A stretch of 5,927 nt of DNA from Deltaproteobacteria bacterium. GTDB taxonomy: Bacteria > Desulfobacterota > Desulfobacteria > Desulfobacterales > JAABPS01. Below the pieces are notes generated by a model. It saw only the letters and a program-made list of their open reading frames with translations. It was not told the origin of the DNA and ran no database searches. The number at the start of each line of letters is the position of its first letter. The first letter of the stretch is position 1. This document shows, in pieces, positions 1 to 5,593 of this stretch. The stretch is taken from the NCBI GenBank assembly GCA_019309685.1, contig JAFDFT010000293.1, positions 1 through 5,927 of the forward strand. The letters run 5' to 3'. The translations under genes were made by a program, and so were the position numbers.

Positions 1-930
1 TTCTCCTGGCCCGTTTACAACGCATCCCATTATAGCGATCTTTAATGGAATTTTTTTTGAGATCAACTGTTCTTCCACTTTTTCCACGGTTTTAAACAGG
101 TTGATACTTGTTCGTCCACACGTCGGGCATGCGATTATTTCCGGGCCGCGTTTCCGTATATTCAAGGCGCTTAAAATCTCATACCCGACCCGAACTTCTT
201 CAACCGGATCCCGGGTTAACGACACGCGCAGTGTGTCTCCGATACCTTTGGCCAGAAGCATCCCAATACCCAGCGATGATTTCACAATACCGGGATAAAG
301 AGGCCCCGCTTCGGTTACGCCAACGTGCAGCGGCAGATCGGTCTTTGAAGAAAGAAGCTCGTATGCTTCGACTGTACGCAACACATCGGAGGCTTTTATT
401 GAAACCTTTATGGAATAAAAATCCATAGCCCTTAAAATATCGATATGCCGAATAGCGCTTTCAACCATTGCCTTGGGAGTCGATCCACCATATTTTTTAT
501 ACAAATCTTTTTCAAGAGATCCTGAATTTACTCCGATCCGTATCGATATATTCAGGTCTTTAGCAACCTCTATCAGGCGTTTAATTTTTTCTTTGCCTCC
601 GATATTGCCAGGATTTATCCTTAAACAATCAGCGCCAGATTTTGCAGCCGAAATGGCCAGGCGATAGTCAAAATGCACATCTGCAATTATAGGAATGGAT
701 ATCTTTTTTTTTATTGCTGAAATGGCCAAAGCCGATTCTTCATTTGGAACAGCCACCCTGATGATTTCGCACCCCGCAGCTTCCAATTGATTTATCTGAC
801 CCACAGTCGCTGTGACATCCTGCGTAAGAGTATTCGTCATGGATTGGACGGAAATAGCTGCCGCGCCGCCGACATTTACACCACCAACCATAATTTGTCT
901 TGTTTTTTTTCTTTTTATTGAAAAAGGCAT
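1..930 (-). CDS. ispG: 4-hydroxy-3-methylbut-2-enyl diphosphate synthase IspG (GcpE), C-terminus cut by window edge
   Basis: IspG is the cytosolic [4Fe-4S] enzyme of the MEP isoprenoid pathway that reductively converts methylerythritol cyclodiphosphate to HMBPP. I translated 310 in-frame codons from the ATG at 930 to the window edge. Visible family marks are the N-terminal VQSMTNTLTQDV stretch, IPIIADVHFD and RINPGNIG of the TIM-barrel half, GVNSGSLEKD, and HVGVTEAGP. The cluster ligands follow: Cys268 and Cys271 in CPTCGRT and Cys303 in MGCVVNGPGE, with Glu310 as the last visible residue. Spacing matches the E. coli enzyme (372 aa; Cys270, 273, 305), so roughly 50-60 residues lie outside the window. 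The start at 930 is favoured by GGAG at 943-940, 9 nt upstream; an in-frame ATG at 939 would overlap that site. It is divergent from the 1312 gene. Identification is secure. Confidence 0.97.
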   Translation of the reverse strand, partial: MPFSIKRKKTRQIMVGGVNVGGAAAISVQSMTNTLTQDVTATVGQINQLEAAGCEIIRVAVPNEESALAISAIKKKISIPIIADVHFDYRLAISAAKSGADCLRINPGNIGGKEKIKRLIEVAKDLNISIRIGVNSGSLEKDLYKKYGGSTPKAMVESAIRHIDILRAMDFYSIKVSIKASDVLRTVEAYELLSSKTDLPLHVGVTEAGPLYPGIVKSSLGIGMLLAKGIGDTLRVSLTRDPVEEVRVGYEILSALNIRKRGPEIIACPTCGRTSINLFKTVEKVEEQLISKKIPLKIAIMGCVVNGPGE

Positions 931-996
931 GGACAGCATCTCCAAATTATAGGCATTTCAAACAAGCCTATTGCAACTTAAGCATAATATTTATAT

Positions 997-1025
997 ATTA
1001 TACTGTAATTTATCAGGAAAAACAA
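997..1025 (-). promoter_or_regulatory. Candidate sigma-70-type promoter for ispG
   Basis: On the minus strand, TATAAT (1002-997) is a perfect -10 box. It is preceded at 17 bp by TTGTTT (1025-1020), a -35 box with only three consensus matches. Transcription would begin near 990, giving an ispG leader of about 60 nt that includes its GGAG site. The surrounding DNA (984-1001) is a near-palindromic run of A and T, so a chance match is possible. A second TATAAT at 951-946 is too close to the start codon to serve. Assigned from sequence pattern only. Confidence 0.45.
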
Positions 1026-1132
1026 TTGTAAAACTAAAACCATTATGTCACTTAAATAAAGAAAAAGCCTTTGCGATGCAGAATTTTCTGTTTTTATTGT
1101 TTGCCGCAGAAGCTGTTACGTCACTATCAACA

Positions 1133-1160
1133 TTGACAGACTCGTAAAAAGTCATACATA
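1133..1160 (+). promoter_or_regulatory. Weak candidate promoter upstream of the 1312 gene
   Basis: TTGACA at 1133-1138 is a perfect -35 hexamer. The following -10 is poor: TACATA at 1155-1160 lies at 16 bp spacing with three matches, while the better TATGAT at 1159-1164 sits at an unfavourable 20 bp. If used, it would give the 1312/mltF unit a leader of roughly 140 nt running through the repeat-like segment at 1141-1280. No other good plus-strand promoter was seen in 931-1311. Confidence 0.22.
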
Positions 1161-1280
1161 TGATGGCTAAGTAATAAAAGTTCATGGCGCGCAAATATTG
1201 AGGAATGAGGCGTACTTATAGTATGTTGAATGAACTCAGGATACTGCTCAACATAGCTCCGATTCAGGCGGGATTACGAG
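1141..1280. repeat. Repeat-like intergenic segment bounded by inverted CTCGTAA
   Basis: CTCGTAA at 1141-1147 is matched by its inverse TTACGAG at 1274-1280. The flanks are only partly complementary (GACAGA before the left arm, GGCCATC after the right one). Inside lies a perfect 8-bp inverted repeat, TATGTTGA (1222-1229) and TCAACATA (1248-1255), with an 18-nt loop. The segment carries no credible reading frame. From memory, without any search, Desulfobacterota genomes contain dispersed repeats with ends close to CTCGTAAAAAGTC, as at 1141-1153. This could therefore be a degenerate copy. No target duplication was found. Confidence 0.33.
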
Positions 1281-1311
1281 GCCATCCACAATAAAAAGGA
1301 CTGTTGCAGAT

Positions 1312-1731
1312 ATGAATAATTATTCGAACAAACACAATGCCGATGAAAAATCAAACCCATTAATTAAGGAAAAAATTATTGGCCACGCCGTAAAAAATGA
1401 ATTGCCGTGTGCTGTGGCTTTTAAAATCGCCAAAGAACTTGGCGTTTTAGCAATTGAAATTGGAAAAAATGTGGATCTAATCGATTTCAGATTAACCAAA
1501 TGTCAATTAGGCCTTTTTGGATACATGCCCAAAAAAAAAATTATAAAACCTCAAAGCACTGTTGACCCTGAAATAAAAACCGCTATCAAAAAAGCATTGG
1601 TTGATAAAAGACTTACATGTGAAAATGCCTGGAGCATCGCGGAATCATATGATGTTCATAAGATGACAATTAGCGCTGCGTGTGAGTCCATGGGAATTAA
1701 AATAAATAAGTGTCAACTCGGAGCCTTTTAA
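1312..1731 (+). CDS. Small protein with two tandem 55-residue KCQLGxF domains, possibly helix-turn-helix
   Basis: This is a 139-residue soluble protein that I cannot name. Residues 15-69 and 85-139 align without gaps and are identical at about 18 of 55 positions. Each repeat opens with N/D-P-x-I-K, has a central C-x-x-A-x-x-IA helix-like stretch followed by V and I at turn-helix spacing, and closes with KCQLG-x-F (Cys64 and Cys134). The predicted order of two short helices and a turn suggests a DNA-binding fold, but this is inference. The conserved cysteines (33, 64, 103, 134, one pair per repeat) could instead bind metal or sense redox state. A Lys-rich linker (residues 72-84) joins the halves. 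AAGGA at 1296-1300 supports the ATG. Its stop codon directly abuts the mltF start, so the two are almost certainly cotranscribed and translationally coupled. No signal peptide or membrane segment is seen. Confidence 0.85.
   Translation: MNNYSNKHNADEKSNPLIKEKIIGHAVKNELPCAVAFKIAKELGVLAIEIGKNVDLIDFRLTKCQLGLFGYMPKKKIIKPQSTVDPEIKTAIKKALVDKRLTCENAWSIAESYDVHKMTISAACESMGIKINKCQLGAF
1354..1728 (+). repeat. Intragenic domain duplication (codons 15-69 and 85-139)
   Basis: The repeat units are 1354-1518 and 1564-1728, each 165 nt, offset by 210 nt. They are clear at protein level (about one third identical, no indels) but much diverged in DNA, with similarity clearest at the KCQLG codons. This points to an old duplication, not a recent tandem copy. 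Confidence 0.8.
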
Positions 1732-1734
1732 TTG
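1720..1734 (+). promoter_or_regulatory. Ribosome site supporting a TTG start for mltF
   Basis: GGAG at 1720-1723 lies within the last codons of the upstream gene, 8 nt before TTG at 1732-1734. The TAA stop (1729-1731) and the TTG are adjacent with no spacer, an arrangement typical of reinitiation. No ATG in this frame precedes the hydrophobic signal segment. The next TTG (1759) has no Shine-Dalgarno sequence, so 1732 is preferred. Confidence 0.7.
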
Positions 1735-3162
1735 ATCCATAAAAAACCTGCCATACCATTGACGAACAAAAAATTCTCTTTTTTTATACCATTATCGATG
1801 GTCTTTCTATGTTTCCTTTTTTTTGGGTTCTTTGGATGTGGACTTCCGCAAACACCCACATCTCTGAATGATATTATCAGCAAGGGTGAAATCACGGTGA
1901 TTACTCGGAACACGCCGCATTGCTACTATCTTTACAGTGGTCATCCAATTGGATTTGAATTTGATCTTGCAAAAGCCTTCGCTGATTTCCTGGGCGTGCA
2001 GCTCAAGGTTAAAGTGGTTAAAAATGACTCAGACCTGATCCCGGCGTTAAAATCCGGCAAAGGAGCGTTTATTGCCGCCTCCATGCCCCTGTCACCGGAA
2101 AACAAAAAAGATGTTTTATTCTCTACCGAATACATGGAAATAAGACAGAATATTATTGTTCATCGGGACAACCAGAGTGTTCACTGGGCCGAAGATCTTA
2201 GTGGAAAGGCCGTCCATGTTAGAAGAGGCACATCGTATCAAAACCAGCTTGAAAAACTAAAGGAGCAGGGTATAAACCTTTCAATTATTCTCCATGATGA
2301 CCTTCCCATAGAAGAATTAATCCGCCGGGTAGTTGATAGAGAAATTGAAGTCACAATTGCAAACAGCAATGCCGCAATGTTAAATCGTTTATATTACCCA
2401 CAGACATTTATTGCAGGACCCATTACCGATAAAAAAAATGTAGCATGGGCCGTAAACCCCGGCGCAAAAAAGCTCCTTGAGGTAATGAATTCTTTTTTTG
2501 AAGCAATAAAAGGAAACGGTACGTTCAATGAAATTTATGATCGTTATTACGCTGAAGCTGTTGCCTTTAATTTCGATGGATTGAATCACTACCATAAGGC
2601 CATTCGGACGAAACTTCCAACGTATAGCGGAATCATTAAACACGCGGCAAACAAACATGATATTGACTGGATATTGATCGCCGCCCAGATGTACCAGGAA
2701 TCCAAGTTCGACCCACAAGCAAGAAGTCATGCCGGAGCATACGGGCTCATGCAGCTTATCCGCCCTACAGCGAAGGCTTTAGGAGTAAAAGATATCCTTA
2801 ATCCGGAAGAAAATATTCATGCCGGTGTAAAACATCTCAAAAATCTCAATGAATTCTTTAAAAAAGCGGATGGCCCGGACAGGTTATTTATTTCCCTTGC
2901 CGCCTATAATGTGGGCAGGGGGCATATCCTTGATGCTCAGGATATTGCAAGAAAGAAGGGGCTTGACCCTTACAAATGGTCCTCCCTGGCAATGACGCTT
3001 CCACTTCTAAGCCAGGAAAAATATTACAGTAAATCCAGATATGGATACTGCCGTGGAACAGAACCTGTAAACTACATCAAACAAATTATTGTTTATTATG
3101 ACATCCTGAAACGGAAGGTAAAAGGCTACAGTGCATCCATCATACGTTCAAGAAAAGCGTAG
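1732..3162 (+). CDS. mltF: MltF-like membrane-bound lytic murein transglycosylase (lipoprotein)
   Basis: MltF cleaves the MurNAc-GlcNAc bond of peptidoglycan, forming 1,6-anhydroMurNAc ends, from the periplasmic face of a membrane. The 476-residue product has a lipoprotein-type signal: Lys residues near 4-5 and 13-14, a Phe/Leu-rich core at 15-35, and Cys36 after an unusual FFG box. Residues about 52-275 form a family 3 solute-binding domain (PIGFEFDLAKAFADFLG at 72-88, SAAxM-like MPLSPENKKDVLFS region near 118-131). Residues about 298-405 form the SLT domain with catalytic Glu323 in YQESKFDP, then AYGLMQL, NIHAGVKHL and LAAYNVGRGH. E. coli MltF is 518 aa with the same domain order and Glu314. 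In such proteins the solute-binding part regulates the catalytic part by sensing cell-wall fragments. It starts at TTG directly after the upstream stop. No strong terminator follows. Confidence 0.93.
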   Translation: MIHKKPAIPLTNKKFSFFIPLSMVFLCFLFFGFFGCGLPQTPTSLNDIISKGEITVITRNTPHCYYLYSGHPIGFEFDLAKAFADFLGVQLKVKVVKNDSDLIPALKSGKGAFIAASMPLSPENKKDVLFSTEYMEIRQNIIVHRDNQSVHWAEDLSGKAVHVRRGTSYQNQLEKLKEQGINLSIILHDDLPIEELIRRVVDREIEVTIANSNAAMLNRLYYPQTFIAGPITDKKNVAWAVNPGAKKLLEVMNSFFEAIKGNGTFNEIYDRYYAEAVAFNFDGLNHYHKAIRTKLPTYSGIIKHAANKHDIDWILIAAQMYQESKFDPQARSHAGAYGLMQLIRPTAKALGVKDILNPEENIHAGVKHLKNLNEFFKKADGPDRLFISLAAYNVGRGHILDAQDIARKKGLDPYKWSSLAMTLPLLSQEKYYSKSRYGYCRGTEPVNYIKQIIVYYDILKRKVKGYSASIIRSRKA

Positions 3163-3251
3163 GTGGTTTCCACCCTCAAATAGCCATTTCCTATCCCAAT
3201 ATGGCGGGATGATAAATTTCTAAATTTCATGCTGGAAACTTAATCTCATTT

Positions 3252-3256
3252 ACTTT
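3252..3256. repeat. Left target-site duplication ACTTT
   Basis: This 5-bp direct repeat directly abuts the left end of the inverted-repeat element and is identical to 3399-3403 on its right side. Confidence 0.7.
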
Positions 3257-3398
3257 GAGACCTTTGAAAAATGCTGATTTTTGTTCGAGTTCAAGGAAGG
3301 CGATAATTTTAACCACAGGAATACATTGAGTATTTTGAGGATTAAAATTTGAGCCTGACGTAGAAATCGGGCAGAAAGTGGGGTTTTGCAAAGGTCTC
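3257..3398. mobile_element. 142-bp MITE-like element with inverted ends
   Basis: The ends GAGACCTTTG (3257-3266) and CAAAGGTCTC (3389-3398) are perfect 10-bp inverted repeats, and 14 of the first 15 terminal positions match. The element is flanked by a 5-bp direct repeat, ACTTT (3252-3256 and 3399-3403), as expected of a target duplication. It contains an internal 8-bp inverted repeat (AATTTTAA at 3305-3312, TTAAAATT at 3342-3349) and no coding frame, so it must have been moved by a transposase encoded elsewhere. Removing one ACTTT and the element would restore a simple convergent spacer. The parent insertion-sequence family cannot be named from this window; a 5-bp duplication fits several families. 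Confidence 0.8.
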
Positions 3399-3403
3399 AC
3401 TTT
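3399..3403. repeat. Right target-site duplication ACTTT
   Basis: This copy directly abuts the right end of the inverted-repeat element and equals 3252-3256. The next flanking bases differ (T at 3251, C at 3398; G at 3257, A at 3404), so the match is exactly 5 bp. Confidence 0.7.
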
Positions 3404-3420
3404 AAGAGCAGTCCGGCTGA

Positions 3421-3699
3421 TTAAGCATTCTTTTTTGCCTGTTCGATCAATTCTACTAATGAAAGCATCTTTGGTTTTGGGATGGGATTAAACAGCTTCT
3501 CCATGATTTCCGGCGCCAATACTTCTTTTAAGTGGTCTTCCACATTGAAATGCTCATGCCAGCAGTCAAGAATTTTTGAGCAGGGGAAATCCACCTGCTC
3601 GAAACGGCAATAAGAGAATTGAATTTGATGCCCCAATTTTGGGCATCTAATCATATAGTCTTCACTTGGAAGGCTGTTTTCTTTTTTTTGCTCATTCAT
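3421..3699 (-). CDS. Small four-cysteine protein of unknown function
   Basis: From the ATG at 3699 the product is 92 residues. Its core is IRCPKLGHQIQFSYC (Cys19, Cys31), then FPC (Cys40) and LDCWHEH (Cys46, His48, His50). The tail contains KPKMLSLVELIEQAKK. Four cysteines with nearby histidines suggest a zinc or Fe-S knuckle, which is inference. I recall similar short CP-x3-G...YC...PC...DCW proteins in Desulfobacterota, without an assigned role. The start is uncertain: the same frame is open to GTG 3741 (106 aa), but its first 14 codons coincide with a strong RNA hairpin. No candidate start, including ATG 3654, has a clear Shine-Dalgarno sequence. It is last in the ribH-nusB-trpB2 cluster, 65 nt after trpB2, with the mobile element 22 nt beyond its stop. 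It has no signal peptide. Confidence 0.72.
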   Translation of the reverse strand: MNEQKKENSLPSEDYMIRCPKLGHQIQFSYCRFEQVDFPCSKILDCWHEHFNVEDHLKEVLAPEIMEKLFNPIPKPKMLSLVELIEQAKKNA

Positions 3700-3709
3700 T
3701 TTAAATATA

Positions 3710-3738
3710 GCTGGAGACCGACACCATCGATCTCCAGC
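3710..3738 (-). promoter_or_regulatory. 12-bp RNA hairpin between trpB2 and the small gene
   Basis: In the minus-strand transcript, GCUGGAGAUCGA pairs with the following UCGGUCUCCAGC around a UGGUG loop. The stem has 12 pairs including one U-G wobble; on the other strand that position would be a C-A mismatch, so the structure belongs to the leftward transcript. It begins 26 nt after the trpB2 stop and ends 10 nt before ATG 3699. The sequence after it is UAUAUUUAAA, only a weak U-run, so it could be an inefficient terminator, an mRNA-stabilising 3' end for trpB2, or a translation-control element for the next gene. Confidence 0.65.
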
Positions 3739-3764
3739 CACTTCACATACTCATTTGTAAGGAT

Positions 3765-5111
3765 TTAAGAAAACGCGCCGGCCTTATATTGTTTAGGTTT
3801 CGGCAATGGCTCTATATCCTTTAATGCTCTTTGGATTTCAGCTTCAGGCAGCGCATGGTCTTTGAGTTTGCCGCTCAGGTAAGCCTCGTAAGCAGCCATA
3901 TCAACCAGACCATGACCACTCCAATTAAAGAGAATAACCTTTTCCTTTCCTTCTTCTTTTGCTTTAACAGCTTCACGAATAGCTATAGCAACCGCGTGGG
4001 TGGTCTCCGGTGCGCTGATAAATCCCTCGTTTTGCGCAAAGGTAATACCTGCTTTAAACGTTTCCATCTGTGAAATCGATATGGGTTTGACTATTTCATC
4101 AAGAACGAGCTGGCTGACTATGGGCGCCATACCATGATATCGCAATCCGCCTGCATGAATGGGCGCCGGGACGAATGTATGCCCCAGTGTATGCATTGGT
4201 GCAAGCGGTGCCATTTGTACCGAATCTCCAAAATCGTAGGCAAAAGGCCCCTTTGTCATCGTTGGGCAGGAAGTAGGCTCAACAGCAATAATGTCGATAT
4301 CCTTTCCATTGATCTTGTCCCTCACAAAGGGGACATCAGGATAATCTCCCGCAATTTCCATCTGTTTCTGACATTCCAGGCCGATAACTGTCTGGTGCAT
4401 GAGGACGTGATTTAGAACACTTCCTAGAGAATAGCGTGTCTCGCCAGTTTCATCGCTGACCGCAGCTTCAATCGCTTCGCTAATCGCCATACCGAGGCTT
4501 CCCGGTGAATCAGGGTTCTGGTCTAAAATACTTTGGCCCGCTTTTGTTTCACTGCTTGGACTCGCCACACAATTTGCCCCCCAGGTCTCCATCATCATCC
4601 GCCGGTACGGCTTTTGATTATAGCTTATTTTCACCATATAGACTTTGCATTTCAACCCAAAAAGTGCACAACTGAAAGCAAGCGCACTTCCCCATTGACC
4701 GGCGCCTGTCTCTGTCGTTATCCGCTTTATACCGGAAATTTTGTTATAATATGCCTGTGCTATAGCAGTATTTGGTTTATGGCTGCCCGCCGGGCTAACA
4801 CCTTCATTCTTAAAATAGATCTTCGCAGGTGTTTCAAGCGCCTTCTCAAGGCCATATGCCCTGTAAAGTGGTGTGGGTCTCCACATGAGGTATTTTTCGA
4901 GGACCTCATCCGGTATGTCGATAAACCTTTCCTGGCTTACTTCCTGCGCAATAAGCGGCATAGGAAAAAGCGGTGCCAGGTCATCCGGGCCCACCGGTTG
5001 ACCGGTACCTGGATGTAGCATGGGTTCCAGCGGAGTCGGAAGATCCGCTTGCACGTTGTACCACTGGCGAGGGATTTCTTTTTCTGACAGAAAAATTTTC
5101 CTGGTTTTCAT
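3765..5111 (-). CDS. trpB: TrpB2-type tryptophan synthase beta chain, lacking the GGGSN PLP-phosphate loop
   Basis: TrpB joins indole and serine to make tryptophan with PLP. The 448-residue product is of the TrpB2 class: a long N-terminus (LFPMPLIAQE, 48-57), RPTPLYRA (78-85), PLP-lysine Lys112 in GSHKPN, catalytic Glu134 in TETGAGQWG, SYNQKPYRRMMMETWGAN (163-180), HQTVIGLE (239-246), VEPTSCPT (277-284), HAGGLRYHGMAP (319-330) and SGHGLVDM (398-405). Between HQTVIGLE and VEPTSCPT the family normally has a Gly-rich GGGSN loop that holds the PLP phosphate. Here GDYPDV (255-260) runs straight into PFVRDK (261-266), so about 16-18 residues are missing without a frameshift (junction 4331/4332). 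The enzyme may be inactive. AAAGGAG at 5124-5118, 6 nt before ATG 5111, is a strong ribosome site. No trpA is adjacent, as is common for TrpB2. It lies 32 nt after nusB. Confidence 0.93.
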   Translation of the reverse strand: MKTRKIFLSEKEIPRQWYNVQADLPTPLEPMLHPGTGQPVGPDDLAPLFPMPLIAQEVSQERFIDIPDEVLEKYLMWRPTPLYRAYGLEKALETPAKIYFKNEGVSPAGSHKPNTAIAQAYYNKISGIKRITTETGAGQWGSALAFSCALFGLKCKVYMVKISYNQKPYRRMMMETWGANCVASPSSETKAGQSILDQNPDSPGSLGMAISEAIEAAVSDETGETRYSLGSVLNHVLMHQTVIGLECQKQMEIAGDYPDVPFVRDKINGKDIDIIAVEPTSCPTMTKGPFAYDFGDSVQMAPLAPMHTLGHTFVPAPIHAGGLRYHGMAPIVSQLVLDEIVKPISISQMETFKAGITFAQNEGFISAPETTHAVAIAIREAVKAKEEGKEKVILFNWSGHGLVDMAAYEAYLSGKLKDHALPEAEIQRALKDIEPLPKPKQYKAGAFS

Positions 5112-5143
5112 AAAATGCTCCTTTCTGCAATTAGTTACTGTGG

Positions 5144-5587
5144 TTATGCGTTGTCCTCTCCGTCCTTGATCTTAATTTCATCCTTATTTAATGCAATACG
5201 GATGCTGTCAAGGATACCGTTTATAAAGGCGCCCGATTCCTCAGCGCCAAATTTTTTACCCACGTCAATCGCTTCGTTTATAGCTACTTTCGGCGGTACA
5301 TCTGGGCAGTACAATAATTCATACACGCCAATTCTCATAATATTTCTGTCCACACAGGAAATTCGGCTGATCTTCCAGTGATCCGTGTAATTCTCAATTA
5401 AGGTGTCAATTTCATTACGTGCCCTTGCGACTCCTCTTGCAAGCTTCATAAAGTAAGGGAGCGCTCTTTTTGAAGGCGTAAAGTGATACCTAAAATGCTC
5501 CAGCACTTTTTCTATGTCATTTTGATTCATATCCGCATAGAAAAGTGCTTGCAGAGCAAGTTCCCGGGCCCTGCGACGACTTCCCAT
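5144..5587 (-). CDS. nusB: Transcription antitermination factor NusB
   Basis: NusB binds boxA RNA with NusE (ribosomal protein S10) and promotes antitermination on rRNA operons in the cytoplasm. The 147-residue length is normal. Recognisable parts are the N-terminal RRRARELALQALFYAD helix (residues 4-19) and, in the C-terminal half, VDRNIMRIGVYELL, PPKVAINEAIDVGKKFG and FINGILDSI, which match the family closely. The short acidic-basic tail (KDEIKIKDGEDNA) is variable in the family. The ATG at 5587 lies 6 nt after the ribH stop with no clear Shine-Dalgarno, suggesting coupling to ribH translation. ribH-nusB adjacency is widespread in bacteria and supports both calls. Confidence 0.96.
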   Translation of the reverse strand: MGSRRRARELALQALFYADMNQNDIEKVLEHFRYHFTPSKRALPYFMKLARGVARARNEIDTLIENYTDHWKISRISCVDRNIMRIGVYELLYCPDVPPKVAINEAIDVGKKFGAEESGAFINGILDSIRIALNKDEIKIKDGEDNA

Positions 5588-5593
5588 GGTTAT

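Larger units (their letters stand above)
931..1311. other. Divergent intergenic region, 381 nt
   Basis: This gap between the divergent ispG and 1312 genes has no open frame that looks coding on either strand. Its left third is very AT-rich and holds the ispG ribosome site and candidate promoter. The middle (1079-1100) has CAGAATTTTCTG followed by a T-rich stretch, too short a stem to call a terminator. The right half is the repeat-like segment bounded by CTCGTAA arms. The last part holds AAGGA at 1296-1300, the ribosome site of the next gene. Confidence 0.7.
3163..3420. other. Convergent intergenic region with a MITE-like insertion
   Basis: These 258 nt lie between the ends of mltF (plus) and the small Cys-protein gene (minus). 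The first 90 nt hold only weak 5-bp stems (GGTGG/CCACC at 3162-3174, ATCCC/GGGAT at 3193-3210), without T-tracts. The rest is the small inverted-repeat element at 3257-3398 and its target duplications. There is no coding frame. Confidence 0.75.

Noticed and set aside
108..428. Plus-strand open frame of 106 codons opposite ispG
   Set aside because: The minus strand here encodes clear IspG motifs, including the CPTCGRT cluster site; the plus frame is a shadow.
1079..1100. CAGAATTTTCTG followed by T-rich DNA as a plus-strand terminator
   Set aside because: The stem is effectively 4 bp and no plus-strand gene lies upstream.
1184..1203. TGGCGCG as a possible sigma-54 -24 element
   Set aside because: No GC pair is found at the required distance for the -12 element.
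2389..2730. Minus-strand open frame of 113 codons within mltF
   Set aside because: It is antisense to the end of the solute-binding domain and the start of the SLT domain, with no ribosome site or family resemblance.
3162..3174. Inverted repeat GGTGG/CCACC at the end of mltF as a terminator
   Set aside because: The stem is only 5 bp with a 3-nt loop and no T-tract follows.
4533..5018. Plus-strand open frame of 161 codons opposite trpB2
   Set aside because: It is antisense to well-conserved TrpB2 coding sequence, has an unnatural composition with many Arg, Cys and His, and shows no recognisable domain.
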